Positions 49,668 through 58,780 of a DNA stretch of 64,000 nucleotides are shown one piece after another. Both the position numbers and the translations under genes were made by a program. Position 1 is the stretch's first letter, and the number at the start of each line of letters is the position of its first letter. The notes beneath the pieces are model-generated. The model worked only from the letters and a program-made list of their open reading frames with translations. It made no database searches and was not told the DNA's origin. The stretch comes from JAGQRJ01 sp041402045 (lineage in GTDB: Bacteria > Planctomycetota > J058), in NCBI GenBank assembly GCA_041402045.1, contig JAWKSZ010000002.1, positions 160,441-224,440 on the forward strand. Direction: 5' to 3'.

Positions 49668-50792
49668 ATGGCGACCAAGCGACTGGCCAAGCGAATCGGG
49701 GTCATGACCGGCGGGGGCGACTGCCCCGGGCTGAACGCGGTGATCCGCGGCGTCGTCCACGCCAGCAAGCGCCGCGGCTGGGACGTGCTCGGGATCGAGG
49801 ACGCCACCGAGGGCCTGGTCGACCTCGACTACAAGCGCCCCCACGGCAACCGCTGGCTGACCACCGCCGACGTCGACCGGATCCTGGTCAAGGGCGGGAC
49901 GATCCTCGGGACCAGCAACCGCAGCGACCCCTTCCGCTACGTGGTCCGCGGCGAGGACGGCGCGGCCCGCGAGGAGGACGTCTCGCGGCAGGTGGTCGAG
50001 AACTACCACAAGCTCGGGCTCGACGCGCTGGTGAGCATTGGCGGCGACGGCTCCATGCAGATCGCGCAGAAGTTCCTGGAGAAGGGCCTGAAGATCGTGG
50101 GCGTGCCCAAGACGATCGACCAGGACCTCGCGGGCACCGACTACACCTTCGGCTACCACACCGCGGTCCAGACCGTGACCGACGCGATCGACCGGATCCA
50201 GGACACCGCCGAGAGCCACGACCGGATCATGGTGATCGAGGTCATGGGCCGCGACGCCGGGTTCATCGCGCTGCAGTCGGCGATCGCCGGCGGCGCCCAC
50301 GCCTGCCTGATCCCCGAGATCCCCTACTCGATCGACCCGATCGCTGACCTCATCAGCCGGCGCGACCTCGACGGGCGTCCGTTCTCGGTGATCGTGGTCG
50401 CCGAGGGCGCGCGGGCGGTGGCGGGCAAGCAGTCCTTCGCCGGCGAGCGTCAGCTCGGCGCGACCCAGCGCCTGCTCGGCGCGGGCGCGACCTTCGCCGC
50501 GGCGATCGAGCCCCACGTGAGCCACGAGGTGCGCGTGCTCGTGCTCGGCCACCTGCAGCGCGGCGGCTCGCCCACCGAGTTCGACCGGGTGCTGGGCACG
50601 CGCTACGGGGTGCACGCGGTGCAGTTGATCGAGGAGGGCAAGTTCGGGCACATGGTCAGCCTGCGCACGCCGGACATGACCAGCGTCCCGATCGCGGAGG
50701 CCGTCTCGCGGCCGAAGCGCGTCGACCCCCAGGGCCAGCTCGTGCGCGCCGCGCGCGAGGTGGGGATCGTGTTCGGCGACGAAGGGCAGTAG
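49668..50792 (+). CDS. pfkA: 6-phosphofructokinase (group III type)
   Basis: 374 residues. It phosphorylates fructose 6-phosphate at C1 in glycolysis. Motifs: GVMTGGGDCPGLNAVIRG, GGTILGTSNRSDPF, LVSIGGDGSMQIAQKF, VGVPKTIDQDLAGTDYTFGYHTAVQ (catalytic Asp in TID), IEVMGRDAGFIALQ and VLGHLQRGGSPTEFDR. GGDGS has Gly at the position that is Asp in most PPi enzymes, while PKTID has the Lys typical of PPi and mixed enzymes. The phosphoryl donor is therefore probably ATP but not certain. Ribosome site AAGGGGGG. The RING-like gene follows without a gap. Confidence 0.94.
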   Translation: MATKRLAKRIGVMTGGGDCPGLNAVIRGVVHASKRRGWDVLGIEDATEGLVDLDYKRPHGNRWLTTADVDRILVKGGTILGTSNRSDPFRYVVRGEDGAAREEDVSRQVVENYHKLGLDALVSIGGDGSMQIAQKFLEKGLKIVGVPKTIDQDLAGTDYTFGYHTAVQTVTDAIDRIQDTAESHDRIMVIEVMGRDAGFIALQSAIAGGAHACLIPEIPYSIDPIADLISRRDLDGRPFSVIVVAEGARAVAGKQSFAGERQLGATQRLLGAGATFAAAIEPHVSHEVRVLVLGHLQRGGSPTEFDRVLGTRYGVHAVQLIEEGKFGHMVSLRTPDMTSVPIAEAVSRPKRVDPQGQLVRAAREVGIVFGDEGQ

Positions 50793-51674
50793 GTGAGCGA
50801 GACCGAGCGCGAGGACGTCGCGCCGCCGCGGGGCGCGCCCGAGGTCGCCGTCGAGGGCGCCGCCACCCGCTGCCCCTACTGCCACGAGTCGGTGCAGGTC
50901 GACGAGGAGGCCTGGACCGTGTGCGCCCGCTGCTTGGGGCGGCACCACGCCGGCTGCTGGGAGGAGCACGGGTGCTGCGCGAGCTGCGCCCACGCTACGC
51001 CCTTGACCGTGGGGCAGCCGGGCCCCGGGCGGCTCGCGCCCCTGGACCTGGACGCGGTCCCGCCGTTGAAGCTCGGCGCGGCCTACGCCGAGGCCAAGAC
51101 CCTCTACCGCCAGCAGAACCTGCCGTTGTTCGTCATGGCCGGGCTGCACCTCGTGCTCTCCTCCGCCGTCGCGTTCTTCGTGAGCGGGCTGACCGGCGCC
51201 GGGCTGTGGTCGGCGACGCTGCGCACCCTGTGCGGCGACGAGCCCGGGCGGGTCGGGGAGCTGTTCGCGCACTCCGGGAAGTACGTGGCGCTCTTGCTCG
51301 CGACCCTCGCCGTGTTTGCGCTGACCGTGGCCAGCCTGCCCCTGCTCCTGGTCGGCGCGCTGGTGGTCAACGGCGGGCTGGGCTACACCCTGCCGCTGAT
51401 CGCCGAGCGCGGGCTGGGGGTCAAGGACGCGCTGCGCACGAGCTGGGCGCTCGCGCGCAAGGGCGGGATCGGCAAGCACGCGCTGCTGGCGCTCCTCTCG
51501 CTGCTCCCCGGGCTGCTCATGATCGTGCCCGGGGTGGGGATCGCGCTCTACGCGGCGGCCCTGCCCTTCACCCTGGGCGCCTGGGCCGCCGCCTACCGCC
51601 AGCTCACCGGCGAGGGCGCGGCGCGGACCAAGCCCCAGGCCAAGGACGCCAAGGACGAGGCCCCCGAGGACTGA
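50793..51674 (+). CDS. RING-like zinc finger membrane protein
   Basis: 293 residues. The N-terminus carries a prokaryotic RING-like finger: Cys27/Cys30, Cys44/Cys47, His52/Cys55 and Cys62/Cys65 in CPYCHESV, CARCLGRHHAGCWEEHGC and CASC. Spacing resembles RING/treble-clef cross-brace domains. A DUF975-like or 'glycerophosphoryl membrane domain'-like part with four to five helices follows (LFVMAGLHLVLSSAVAFFVSG; YVALLLATLAVFALTVASLPLLLVGALVVNGGL; HALLALLSLLPGLLMIVPGVGIALYAAALP). The GTG starts directly after the pfk stop. The finger faces the cytoplasm. The function is unknown. Confidence 0.82.
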   Translation: MSETEREDVAPPRGAPEVAVEGAATRCPYCHESVQVDEEAWTVCARCLGRHHAGCWEEHGCCASCAHATPLTVGQPGPGRLAPLDLDAVPPLKLGAAYAEAKTLYRQQNLPLFVMAGLHLVLSSAVAFFVSGLTGAGLWSATLRTLCGDEPGRVGELFAHSGKYVALLLATLAVFALTVASLPLLLVGALVVNGGLGYTLPLIAERGLGVKDALRTSWALARKGGIGKHALLALLSLLPGLLMIVPGVGIALYAAALPFTLGAWAAAYRQLTGEGAARTKPQAKDAKDEAPED

Positions 51675-51682
51675 CGTCGTCC

Positions 51683-51720
51683 GCGCCTCGCGAGGCGCGT
51701 CGTCTCCGGCGCCAGAGTTC
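51683..51720 (-). repeat. Inverted copy of the 54-bp repeat core
   Basis: GCGCCTCGCGAGGCGC palindrome followed by GTCGTCTCCGGCGCCAGAGTTC, the reverse of the sequence at 15144-15182. Confidence 0.8.
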
Positions 51721-51822
51721 GACCGCCAAGGCCGCCAGGGAGCCAAGGCTCCGCAGGGTCGGACCGTTTCTGAGGGTCCCTCGCGTGGCAGGGGTCGCGG
51801 CGAGGGCCTGAAAGGCAGGAAC

Positions 51823-52187
51823 CGCCAAGGACGCCAAGGACGCCAAGGCTCCGCAGAGGCGCCGTCGATCGGCACGGAGCCAGAGAGGAGGGGTGCTTCG
51901 CTGAGGCGAGCCCGTCGCGACAGGGCCCTCGAACAGGCCTGACCGTGCGGAGCTACCTCACCTCTCTCCGCGGTTCACCCGCAACGGTGACGTCGAGCGG
52001 AGCCTTGGCGTCCTTGGCGTCCTTGGCGGTAGAACCTCCGTGCCGGCGCGCCCGCGCGCCGCCGCGGCAGCGCTCGCCGTCGCGCGAGCGGAGCTACCCT
52101 TCTCTCTCTCTTTCTCGGTCTCCACTCAACGTCCAGGATCCCGCGGCTCTGCGTACCCTCTGCGCTCTCGGCGCCTCTGCGGTTCAA
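51823..52187. repeat. Large hairpin element with 9-bp tandem arms, copy B
   Basis: CGCCAAGGA, CGCCAAGGA, CGCCAAGGC at 51823-51849 and the inverted triplet GCCTTGGCG, TCCTTGGCG, TCCTTGGCG at 52002-52028, spacer 152 bp. It ends with CGCCTCTGCGGTTCAA (the reverse of the copy A start). Spacer and flank are the reverse complement of copy A with scattered differences, plus a small insertion (TCTCTCTCTTTCTC) near 52,105. Confidence 0.85.
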
Positions 52188-52253
52188 AAGGCATCTACCC
52201 GCCCCCGCACCGCCGCGTCACGGCCCGCCCCCGCACCGCCGCGCCCCGCTTCG

Positions 52254-54698
52254 CTAGCGCACGGTGTGCCGCTGCCGCCAGAACCGCGGCTCCTCGAAGG
52301 GCAAGGACGTGCCCTGGGCCGCCGCGCGGATCTCCCGGCCGAGCTCGGTGAAGCCGTTGCTCCCCCACACGCTGACCGTCTGGTAGGCGTGCGCGTTCTC
52401 GACCAGGAGCAGGGACAGGCTCTCGCCGTCGACGAACACGTGGGCCAGGAGCCGCCCGTAGACGTCGGGGTTCGCCGAGTGGTGGATCGCCACCTCGCGG
52501 GCGTTGCGCAGCTTGCCGCGGGTGAACTCGCTCGCCGCCGAGGCATACGGCTCCTGGTCCGCGTCGAAGGTCCCGCTGCGCTTCTCGGGGGTGTCCGCGC
52601 CAATGAAGCGGTAGGTCTGGCCGTCCACCCGGATCGTGTCGCCGTCGTTGGCGTAGACCCGGCTCGGCGTCGGGCGCACGATCGTGGTCCCGCGGTCGAT
52701 CCGCACGAACACCGCGTTCGCGGCCGCGTTGTTGCCCTCGTCGGCCTCGCGCACCCGGTCGTCGGGGTCCACGATCAGCCCCACCCAGTAGGCCCCCGCG
52801 GCCACCGAGCTCGGGACGTCCACGGTGACGCTCGAGCTGTCGCGCTCCCCGGCGGCGAGGCCGGCGGCGAAGCTGAAGCGGTGCAGCTCGCGGTCGGAGG
52901 TCGTGATCTGGTCGTTGGTGGAGAGGTAGAGCGCGTACTCGCAGGCCCCGCTCGCCCCGCGCCCGAGGTTGGCCACGGCGCGGGAGAGCTCGAGCTGCCC
53001 GCCGACGAGGGCCGTGCGGTAGCGCACGCGCACGGACTCGGCGCTCAGGTCCGGGAGCCCGGCGCTCTGGACCTCGAACGGCGCGCTGGCGAGGAGCACG
53101 TTGTTGCCCTCGTCGTCCTCGCCCACCCGGTCCTCGGGGTCGACCACGAGCAGCACGCGATAGCTCCCCGCCGCGAGCGCGGGGACCTGGGCCGGGACCC
53201 GGCGCGGACCCGACACCGCCCCCGCGACCAGGGACGTCACGCTGCCCTCGAGCAGGCGCGCGTCGTCGGCGGAGGGCGTCGCGTCCTGGCTGAGGAGCAC
53301 GGCGTATTTGAAGGCCCCCGCGGCGGCGAGGCCGGCGTTCTCCACGGTGCGGGTGATCCACACCTCGTCCCCGACCGCGGCCCGGGCCACGTCGAGGGAC
53401 ACCGCGGTGGGCCGCAGGTCCGGCGGCGCGGCGGCGTTGACCCGCAGCGCCAGCGGGTCGCGGGCGGTCTGGTTGGACTCGTCGACCTCGCTCACCTCGC
53501 CCCGGAGGTCGACGGCGACCCCGAGCACGTAGGTCCCGGGCGCGACGTCGGCGGGGAGCGAGATCCTGAGCGCCTCGGTCGCGCGCCCGCGGAGCCCGGC
53601 GGCCACGCGGCCGCGGGCGAGCTCGCGGTCGCCGGCGGTGATCTCGTCGTTCTCCGAGAGGAACACGGCGTAGTCGAAGGCGCCGCTCGGCGCGCCCTGG
53701 CCCTCGAGCTCGACGGTCACGTCCAGGGCCACCCCGGCCAGGACCTCGTGGCTGGAGGCGCGGACCGCGTCGACCCGCAGGTCGCTCCCCGCCCCGACCC
53801 ACACCGGGCGCGGGTCGTAGCCCACGTCGTTCTGCGCGTCGGCGTCGGCGCCGAGCCCCGAGAGCCGGGCCCCGATCAGCCACGCGCCGTCGGCGGCGCC
53901 GCTGAGGTCCAGCCCGAGGTTCAGCTCGCGGCGCTGCCCCGGGGCCAGGGCCGCGACGGTCCCGCGCAGGAGCAGCGGGTCCTGGGTGCTGATCGTGTCG
54001 TTGCGTGAGCGGTAGAGGCTCAAGGTCCCGGGGGCGCTGGCGGCGAAGCCCTGGTTGGCCACGGTCACGAGCACGCGGTCGCCCTCGACCCGCACCCGCT
54101 CCAGGGCGAGGTCCGGCTCCTGGCTGGGCACGAAGCGCAGGTTCGCGTCGGGGAGCCCGCTCGCGCCGGGGCCCACCCGGCGCCCGCCGGCCCACAGCCC
54201 GATCTCGGCGCGGAGCCCGTTCCAGCTCTGGGTGCTCCCGTAGCAGAGCTCGACGGTCCCGTCCTCGTGGAGCTGCACCTGCCCGTAGACGTAGCCGCGG
54301 GGGTCCGCCTGGGGCGAGACCGAGTCGAACTCCACCACCCACACCCGGCTCGGAGCCTGGCCCACGAGCCCGACCCGCACCTGGTCCGCCCGGCCCTGGT
54401 TGCGCACCGCGAGGTCCGCGGCGAACAGGTCGACGCGGCCCTGGTCCCCCAGGCTCAGCGTGCCGTCGACGTGGAGCGTGGCCCGCTCGTGCCCGCCGAA
54501 GCCGGGGAAGCGGAAGGGGAGGGTCAGCTCGACGTCGGCGGTGTCCACCGGGGCCTGCGCCCCGTCCCACACCACGAAGGCGGTGTCGGGCAGCTCCTGC
54601 ATGCCGCGGGGGAAGGTCTCGACCCGGTAGCTCTGCGCGCTGGCGCTGACGGCCAGCGCCAGGAGCGCCCCCGCGAGCTTCGTCGCCGTCTCAGTCAA
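52254..54698 (-). CDS. Secreted CARDB-repeat protein with C-terminal SNase domain
   Basis: 814 residues. A signal peptide (LAGALLALAVSASAQS) is followed by a beta domain (about 25-190), four CARDB-like repeats (about 195-650; each has a DLxxxxVxx...NxGxxxxxxF core and an EVDESNQT or EADEGNN end), and a staphylococcal-nuclease-like domain (about 665-790): YANDGDTIRVDGQTYRFIGADTPEKRSG, then NPDVYGRLLAHVFVDG and LLVENAHAYQTV. The catalytic Arg/Glu (RFIGADTPE) and second Arg (GRLLA) are kept, so nuclease activity is likely. TTG start overlapping the previous stop by 8 nt. Last gene of a four-gene operon. Confidence 0.88.
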   Translation of the reverse strand: MTETATKLAGALLALAVSASAQSYRVETFPRGMQELPDTAFVVWDGAQAPVDTADVELTLPFRFPGFGGHERATLHVDGTLSLGDQGRVDLFAADLAVRNQGRADQVRVGLVGQAPSRVWVVEFDSVSPQADPRGYVYGQVQLHEDGTVELCYGSTQSWNGLRAEIGLWAGGRRVGPGASGLPDANLRFVPSQEPDLALERVRVEGDRVLVTVANQGFAASAPGTLSLYRSRNDTISTQDPLLLRGTVAALAPGQRRELNLGLDLSGAADGAWLIGARLSGLGADADAQNDVGYDPRPVWVGAGSDLRVDAVRASSHEVLAGVALDVTVELEGQGAPSGAFDYAVFLSENDEITAGDRELARGRVAAGLRGRATEALRISLPADVAPGTYVLGVAVDLRGEVSEVDESNQTARDPLALRVNAAAPPDLRPTAVSLDVARAAVGDEVWITRTVENAGLAAAGAFKYAVLLSQDATPSADDARLLEGSVTSLVAGAVSGPRRVPAQVPALAAGSYRVLLVVDPEDRVGEDDEGNNVLLASAPFEVQSAGLPDLSAESVRVRYRTALVGGQLELSRAVANLGRGASGACEYALYLSTNDQITTSDRELHRFSFAAGLAAGERDSSSVTVDVPSSVAAGAYWVGLIVDPDDRVREADEGNNAAANAVFVRIDRGTTIVRPTPSRVYANDGDTIRVDGQTYRFIGADTPEKRSGTFDADQEPYASAASEFTRGKLRNAREVAIHHSANPDVYGRLLAHVFVDGESLSLLLVENAHAYQTVSVWGSNGFTELGREIRAAAQGTSLPFEEPRFWRQRHTVR

Positions 54699-55813
54699 GG
54701 ACCACCCTGCTTTCCACGTGCGCCACGGCCTCGGCCGCTCCTGGCGTCTGCACCTGTACGTCGACCGCGCCTGCGGCGGTCGCCTGGACCACGACCACGG
54801 CGACCTCGCCGTCGCCCACGGGGTCCGCGCCCTCGGGGCGCAGCACGCGCAGGCTCAGCCCCCCCGCGCGGCGGACCGTGACCAGCTCGGCACCGGCCTC
54901 GTAGAGCGCGCGCCCGGGGAGCACCTCGCGCACGCGCCAGCCCTCGGGGAGCCCGACCTCGAGCTCGAGCTCACGCCACGCGCGGTCGAGGGCCAGGAGC
55001 TGGAGCGGCAGGCGCCGGGCGCCGTCGCCGGTCGCCCCCGGGGTGCCGACCCAGGCCGCGAACCCGCCCTGGGCCACGGCCAGCGCCCGGGCCCCGACGC
55101 CTCGCGCCGGAACCCCGCGGGGCGGCTGAGGGGCTCGTGCCCTCCCGGGCGCGGTCGCGGCGCGCCGCGGCGGCGAGGGCGCCGCCGCCGGGGGCGCGGG
55201 CCAGGTCGCGGGGCGCCGCCGGGCGCAGGGTCGGGCTCGGCGCCTCGGACAGCGGGCGCGCGCCCTCGACCGGGGCGGCGACCGCCGCGGCGCGGGGCTC
55301 GGTGAGCAGGGGCTCGATCGCGTCGCGGGCCGCGACCTGGGCCGCGGCGCCCTCGGCGGCGCCCCGCCGCCGGGGGAGGTCCAGCCCGACGAGCACCGTG
55401 AACGCGAGCATGGCCAGGGGCGCCGAGACCGCGCTCAGGGCCAGGGTCCAGCGCGCGAGGAAGCGCTCCTCGCGGGTCACCGACTGCAGCGGGTGCGCCA
55501 GCCGGGCGCTGACCGCCGCCACCAGGCGCACGCTGACCGAGCGCGAGCGCGCGCGCGCGACGGCCAGGCCGTCTCCGGCGCGCTCCTGCTGCGGGAGCCG
55601 GGCCCCGATCCGCGCCGAGCGCCCGCGCACGGTGCGCACCTCCCCCAGGAGGTCCGCCTGCAGCGGGGTCAGGCGCTGGGTCTCGTGGCTCGGGCGCCCG
55701 CGCAGCCGCGCGCTGGGCGCGGCGTCCAGGCGCCCGCTCGAGCGCACGGGCTCGAAGCGCAGGCTGTTCAGGCGCGCGGTGGCCCCGCGCTCGCTCGGGC
55801 GGGGTTCACTCAC
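54691..55813 (-). CDS. Single-pass membrane protein of an exported-protein operon (one frameshift)
   Basis: The cytosolic N-terminus MSEPRPSERGATARLNSLRFEPV is basic and Leu-rich. A membrane helix follows (TLALSAVSAPLAMLAFTVLVGLDL, about 140-163), then an Ala/Pro-rich linker. The frame shifts near 55,090-55,135 and continues AQGGFAAWVGTPGATGDG, LQLLALDRAWRELELEVGLPEGWRVREVLPGRALYEAG and a beta-rich end VAVVVVQATAAGAVDVQVQTPG. The layout resembles anti-sigma-type or envelope-sensing proteins, but no motif confirms this. GTG start overlaps the HEAT gene by 8 nt. The frameshift is probably an assembly error. Confidence 0.7.
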
Positions 55814-56870
55814 CGAGGATCCTCCGGGCCAGCGCGCTGGGGTCCCGCCGCAGGCGCTCGGCCAGGGCGCGGGTCTCGGGGTCCGGGTGCTCGCGGGCCA
55901 CCGCGCGCACGAAGGCCGCGGGCCCGACCCGGGTCAGCGCCGCCAGGGCCAGGCGCCGCTCCTGAGCGTCGCCCTCGCGCACCCGCACCAGGAGCGCGCT
56001 GGCCTGGGCCCCCGAGAGCGCGACCCCGCTCCGGGCCAGGGCGCGGATCGTCGCGGCGCGCACCGCGGGCCGCGGGTCGCCGAGGCCCGCGCCGAGCTCG
56101 GGGTGGGCCTGAGCGCCCATGCCGCCCAGGAGCTCCACCGCGCGCAGCGCGTCCAGCTCGGCGCCGTGCAGGTCGCCGGCCAGGGCCTGGATCGCGCCGG
56201 TCGCGTCCCCGGCCGAGAGCGCCGCGGCGGCGGGCCTGAGCGCCGCGTCACCGGCCGGGAGCTGCCGCGCCGCGCGCAGCACGCTCGCCCCCAGGCCGGG
56301 GTGCCCGAGGCGCGCGCAGAGCGCGAACAGCTCGGGGCTCGGCCGCGCGTCCACCGCGCGCTGCACGAGGCCCAGCTCGCCGCCGCTCAGGGTCAGGTCG
56401 CGGAAGCGCAGCAGGTCCAGGGCCGCGTCCACCGCGATCCGGGGCTCGGGCGCGCCGAGCTGGTCGCAGAGCGCCGCCTGCAGCGCGCCGTCGCCGCCGT
56501 CGAGCCGCGGGAGGCGCGAGCGCACCGCCGCGGCGTAGGCCGGGCCGCCGCCCGCGATCCGCTGCCAGCCGCTGGCCAGCGGGCGCCAGCTCGCGCCGTC
56601 GTGGGCCGCGAACACGAGCCAGCGCTCGCCCACGGCCCAGGCCAGCTCGGCCTCGCCCCGCGGCAGCCACAGCGCCTGCGGGACCTGGCCCTTGAGCACC
56701 GCCCCGACCTCCAGGCGCACCCGGGTCGGCTCGACGCCGAGGACCTCGGCCTCGAACACCCCGTGGGCGGCGTCGCTCAGCGCGCCGAGGGTCACCTGCT
56801 CGCGCTCGACCACGCTCGCCTGGGTCAGGCTCGCGCTCAGGACGAGGAGCGCCCAGCTCGCGCCGCGCAT
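55806..56870 (-). CDS. Exported HEAT-repeat protein
   Basis: 354 residues. A signal peptide (MRGASWALLVLSASLTQAS) precedes a beta domain (about 20-100: VFEAEVLGVEPTRVRLEVGAVLKGQVPQALWLPRGEAEL, resembling small barrel domains of secreted proteins). HEAT-like helical repeats follow (GALQAALCDQLGAPEPRIAVDAALDLL; ELDALRAVELLGGMGAQAHPELGAGLGDPRPAVRAATIRALARSG). It is a periplasmic or extracellular scaffold. The ATG overlaps the upstream protease stop (TGATG), so the two are co-translated. No enzyme motif is seen. Confidence 0.8.
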   Translation of the reverse strand: MRGASWALLVLSASLTQASVVEREQVTLGALSDAAHGVFEAEVLGVEPTRVRLEVGAVLKGQVPQALWLPRGEAELAWAVGERWLVFAAHDGASWRPLASGWQRIAGGGPAYAAAVRSRLPRLDGGDGALQAALCDQLGAPEPRIAVDAALDLLRFRDLTLSGGELGLVQRAVDARPSPELFALCARLGHPGLGASVLRAARQLPAGDAALRPAAAALSAGDATGAIQALAGDLHGAELDALRAVELLGGMGAQAHPELGAGLGDPRPAVRAATIRALARSGVALSGAQASALLVRVREGDAQERRLALAALTRVGPAAFVRAVAREHPDPETRALAERLRRDPSALARRILGE

Positions 56871-58780
56871 CAGTGCACCCCCAGGTTCTGCTCGAGGATC
56901 TGGGCGGAGCCCGCCCCGAAGGCCGTGCGCCGGTCGGAGAGCACGAAGCGGCTGAGCGCCGCCTGCATGATCCCGCGCCGGTCGCTCTCGTCGTGGTTCA
57001 GGCCGACCGAGTGCCCGACCTCGTGGGCGGTCACGACCGAGATCGCGTGGGCCCAGTCGGCGGTCACGTCGTGCACCCGGCGGAAGCGGCGGTCCTCGCT
57101 CGCGGTCCCGTCGCCCAGGGCGTAGCTCCCGTCGAGGTAACGCCGGTCCCCCGCCGACAGCCGCGGGCTGAGCCGGCTGTCGCTGCCGTAGATCACCTCG
57201 GTGAAGATCCCCAGCTGGCCCAGGCGGCTGTTGTCCTCGGCCCGGCGGTTGCCGGGGTCGAGGTAGGAGACGCCGAGGGTGCTCGTGGTGTCCTCGTGCC
57301 GGCCGCCGACGGCCTCGCGCGAGTAGTCGCGCCCGACGCGCCCCGCCGGGCGCTCGCTCACGAAGCTCACCCGCAGGCTGCGCCCGACCACCGGGGTCCC
57401 GCGCTCGTCGAGGCCGTACTTCTGCCCGAGCTCGCTGAGGATCAGCGCGATCATGCGCCGGCGCACGAGGCGGTCGGTCTCGGGGTCCCCCGAGCGCAGC
57501 CCGTGGCGGTCCATGTCGGCGTCGAACAGGTCGCGCCTGAGCTCGAAGTCGATCTGCCACACGTCGCTGCGGTCCCGGGCCACGAAGGCCTCGGGGCTGA
57601 GCTCGGGCTCGGCCCGGGCCACGAGGGTGTAGCTCGGCTGCTGATCCCCGTAGCCCGCCACGACCGCCGCGTAGGTCCCGGCGCGCGGCGCGCGGAACGA
57701 GACCCGCGACTCCCGCCCGCCGCCCGGGGCGTCGTCGTTGAACGCGACCTGCGCGCCCTGGGGGTCGAGCACGCGCAGGGTGGTGTCCCCGGTCGTCTCG
57801 GTGCGCACCGTCGTCGCCTCCCCCGCGCTCAGGTCGAGGAGGAACACGTCGACGTCGCCGGGCGCCTGGATCGCGCCCCGGATCGCGGCCCCGCTCCAGG
57901 CGGTGCCGCTGGCCGCGTCGTCGCCGTGGTCGTCCGCCGCCGGCTGGGCCGGCGTCGCCGCGGTCACCGCCTTGACCGGCGTCACCCGCACCTGGTAGCT
58001 CGCGGTCCCCGAGCCGTAGGCCCGGACCTCGAGGCCGTAGGCCCCGCTGCGGCTCGGCGTCAGCACCAGCCGCGAGTCGAGCCCGCCCTGGGGGTCGTCG
58101 TCGTTGAACGCGATCCGCGCCCCGCCGGGGTCGAACACCCCGAGGGTCGTGTCGTCGGCGCTCTCGACCGAGACCTCGACCTCGACGTTGGCCCGCAGGT
58201 CGACCCGGAACCAGTCCCGGTCTCCTGCGACCTCGACCTCGCCGGCCAGCCCTTGGTTCTGCGCGAGCGCGGTGGCGTCGGCGAAGGCGTCCCCGTGGTC
58301 GTCGACGCCCTGGGTCCCGGCGGCGACCTCCGCGCCCAGGCGCACCTCGCCCAGCGCCTGGCCGTCGCCCGGGAAGCTCACCGGGGCCAGCCCGCGGGCG
58401 CTCAAGCTCCCGCCCACGCCCTGGAGCGCCGGGAGGCTCACGCGCAGCTCGCGGTCGTCGGGCAGCGGCAGCCGCGGCGAGAACGCGAGCTTGGCGCCCT
58501 CCACCGTCCAGCGGCCCTCGACCCGCTCGAAGCGCCCGCCCGGGTTCGCGTCGCGATCGACGTAGACCCGGATCGCGTGCGGATCCGCCCCCGGCGCCAA
58601 CGGCGCGTCGAGGGTCAGCACCACCTGCGTGGCGGTGCGCGTCGCCGCGGCGACGTGCAGGTCGCCGACGGTCACAGCGTGCGTCGTTCGACGCGCGTTC
58701 CCCGCGGAGGGAGCGTGGCCGCCGCAGCCGGCGAGCACGATCGTCACCAGGAGGAGGCCGCACAACCTCCGCTCGAGCAC
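56870..58780 (-). CDS. Metzincin-type metalloprotease lipoprotein with PPC domains
   Basis: 636 residues. The lipoprotein signal is VLERRLCGLLLVTIVLAGC. A beta domain follows, then two PPC-like (bacterial pre-peptidase C-terminal) domains (about 165-260 and 275-365; DHGDAFADATAL, GDRDWFRVDL, FDPGGARIAFNDDD and DHGDDAASGTAW, GDVDVFLLDL, LDPQGAQVAFNDD), and a C-terminal zinc protease domain with HEVGHSVGLNH (His586, His590, His596) and a downstream Met in RRGIM. This is the HExxHxxGxxH metzincin layout. It is anchored outside the inner membrane. GTG start at 58780 next to GAAGG. First gene of a four-gene overlapping operon. Confidence 0.88.
   Translation of the reverse strand: MLERRLCGLLLVTIVLAGCGGHAPSAGNARRTTHAVTVGDLHVAAATRTATQVVLTLDAPLAPGADPHAIRVYVDRDANPGGRFERVEGRWTVEGAKLAFSPRLPLPDDRELRVSLPALQGVGGSLSARGLAPVSFPGDGQALGEVRLGAEVAAGTQGVDDHGDAFADATALAQNQGLAGEVEVAGDRDWFRVDLRANVEVEVSVESADDTTLGVFDPGGARIAFNDDDPQGGLDSRLVLTPSRSGAYGLEVRAYGSGTASYQVRVTPVKAVTAATPAQPAADDHGDDAASGTAWSGAAIRGAIQAPGDVDVFLLDLSAGEATTVRTETTGDTTLRVLDPQGAQVAFNDDAPGGGRESRVSFRAPRAGTYAAVVAGYGDQQPSYTLVARAEPELSPEAFVARDRSDVWQIDFELRRDLFDADMDRHGLRSGDPETDRLVRRRMIALILSELGQKYGLDERGTPVVGRSLRVSFVSERPAGRVGRDYSREAVGGRHEDTTSTLGVSYLDPGNRRAEDNSRLGQLGIFTEVIYGSDSRLSPRLSAGDRRYLDGSYALGDGTASEDRRFRRVHDVTADWAHAISVVTAHEVGHSVGLNHDESDRRGIMQAALSRFVLSDRRTAFGAGSAQILEQNLGVH

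Larger units (their letters stand above)
51675..52253. other. Repeat-rich intergenic region
   Basis: 579 bases without a gene. It contains the inverted 54-bp repeat core (51683-51720), a lone degenerate 9-bp triplet (CGCCAAGGC and relatives, about 51,722-51,750) and hairpin element copy B (51823-52187). Plus and minus transcription units converge here, so it is a neutral site for insertions. Confidence 0.75.

Noticed and set aside
47793..51875. 1360-residue minus-strand open frame
   Set aside because: Only its last part (from GTG 48818) is the SGNH hydrolase; the rest is antisense to pfkA and the RING-like gene.
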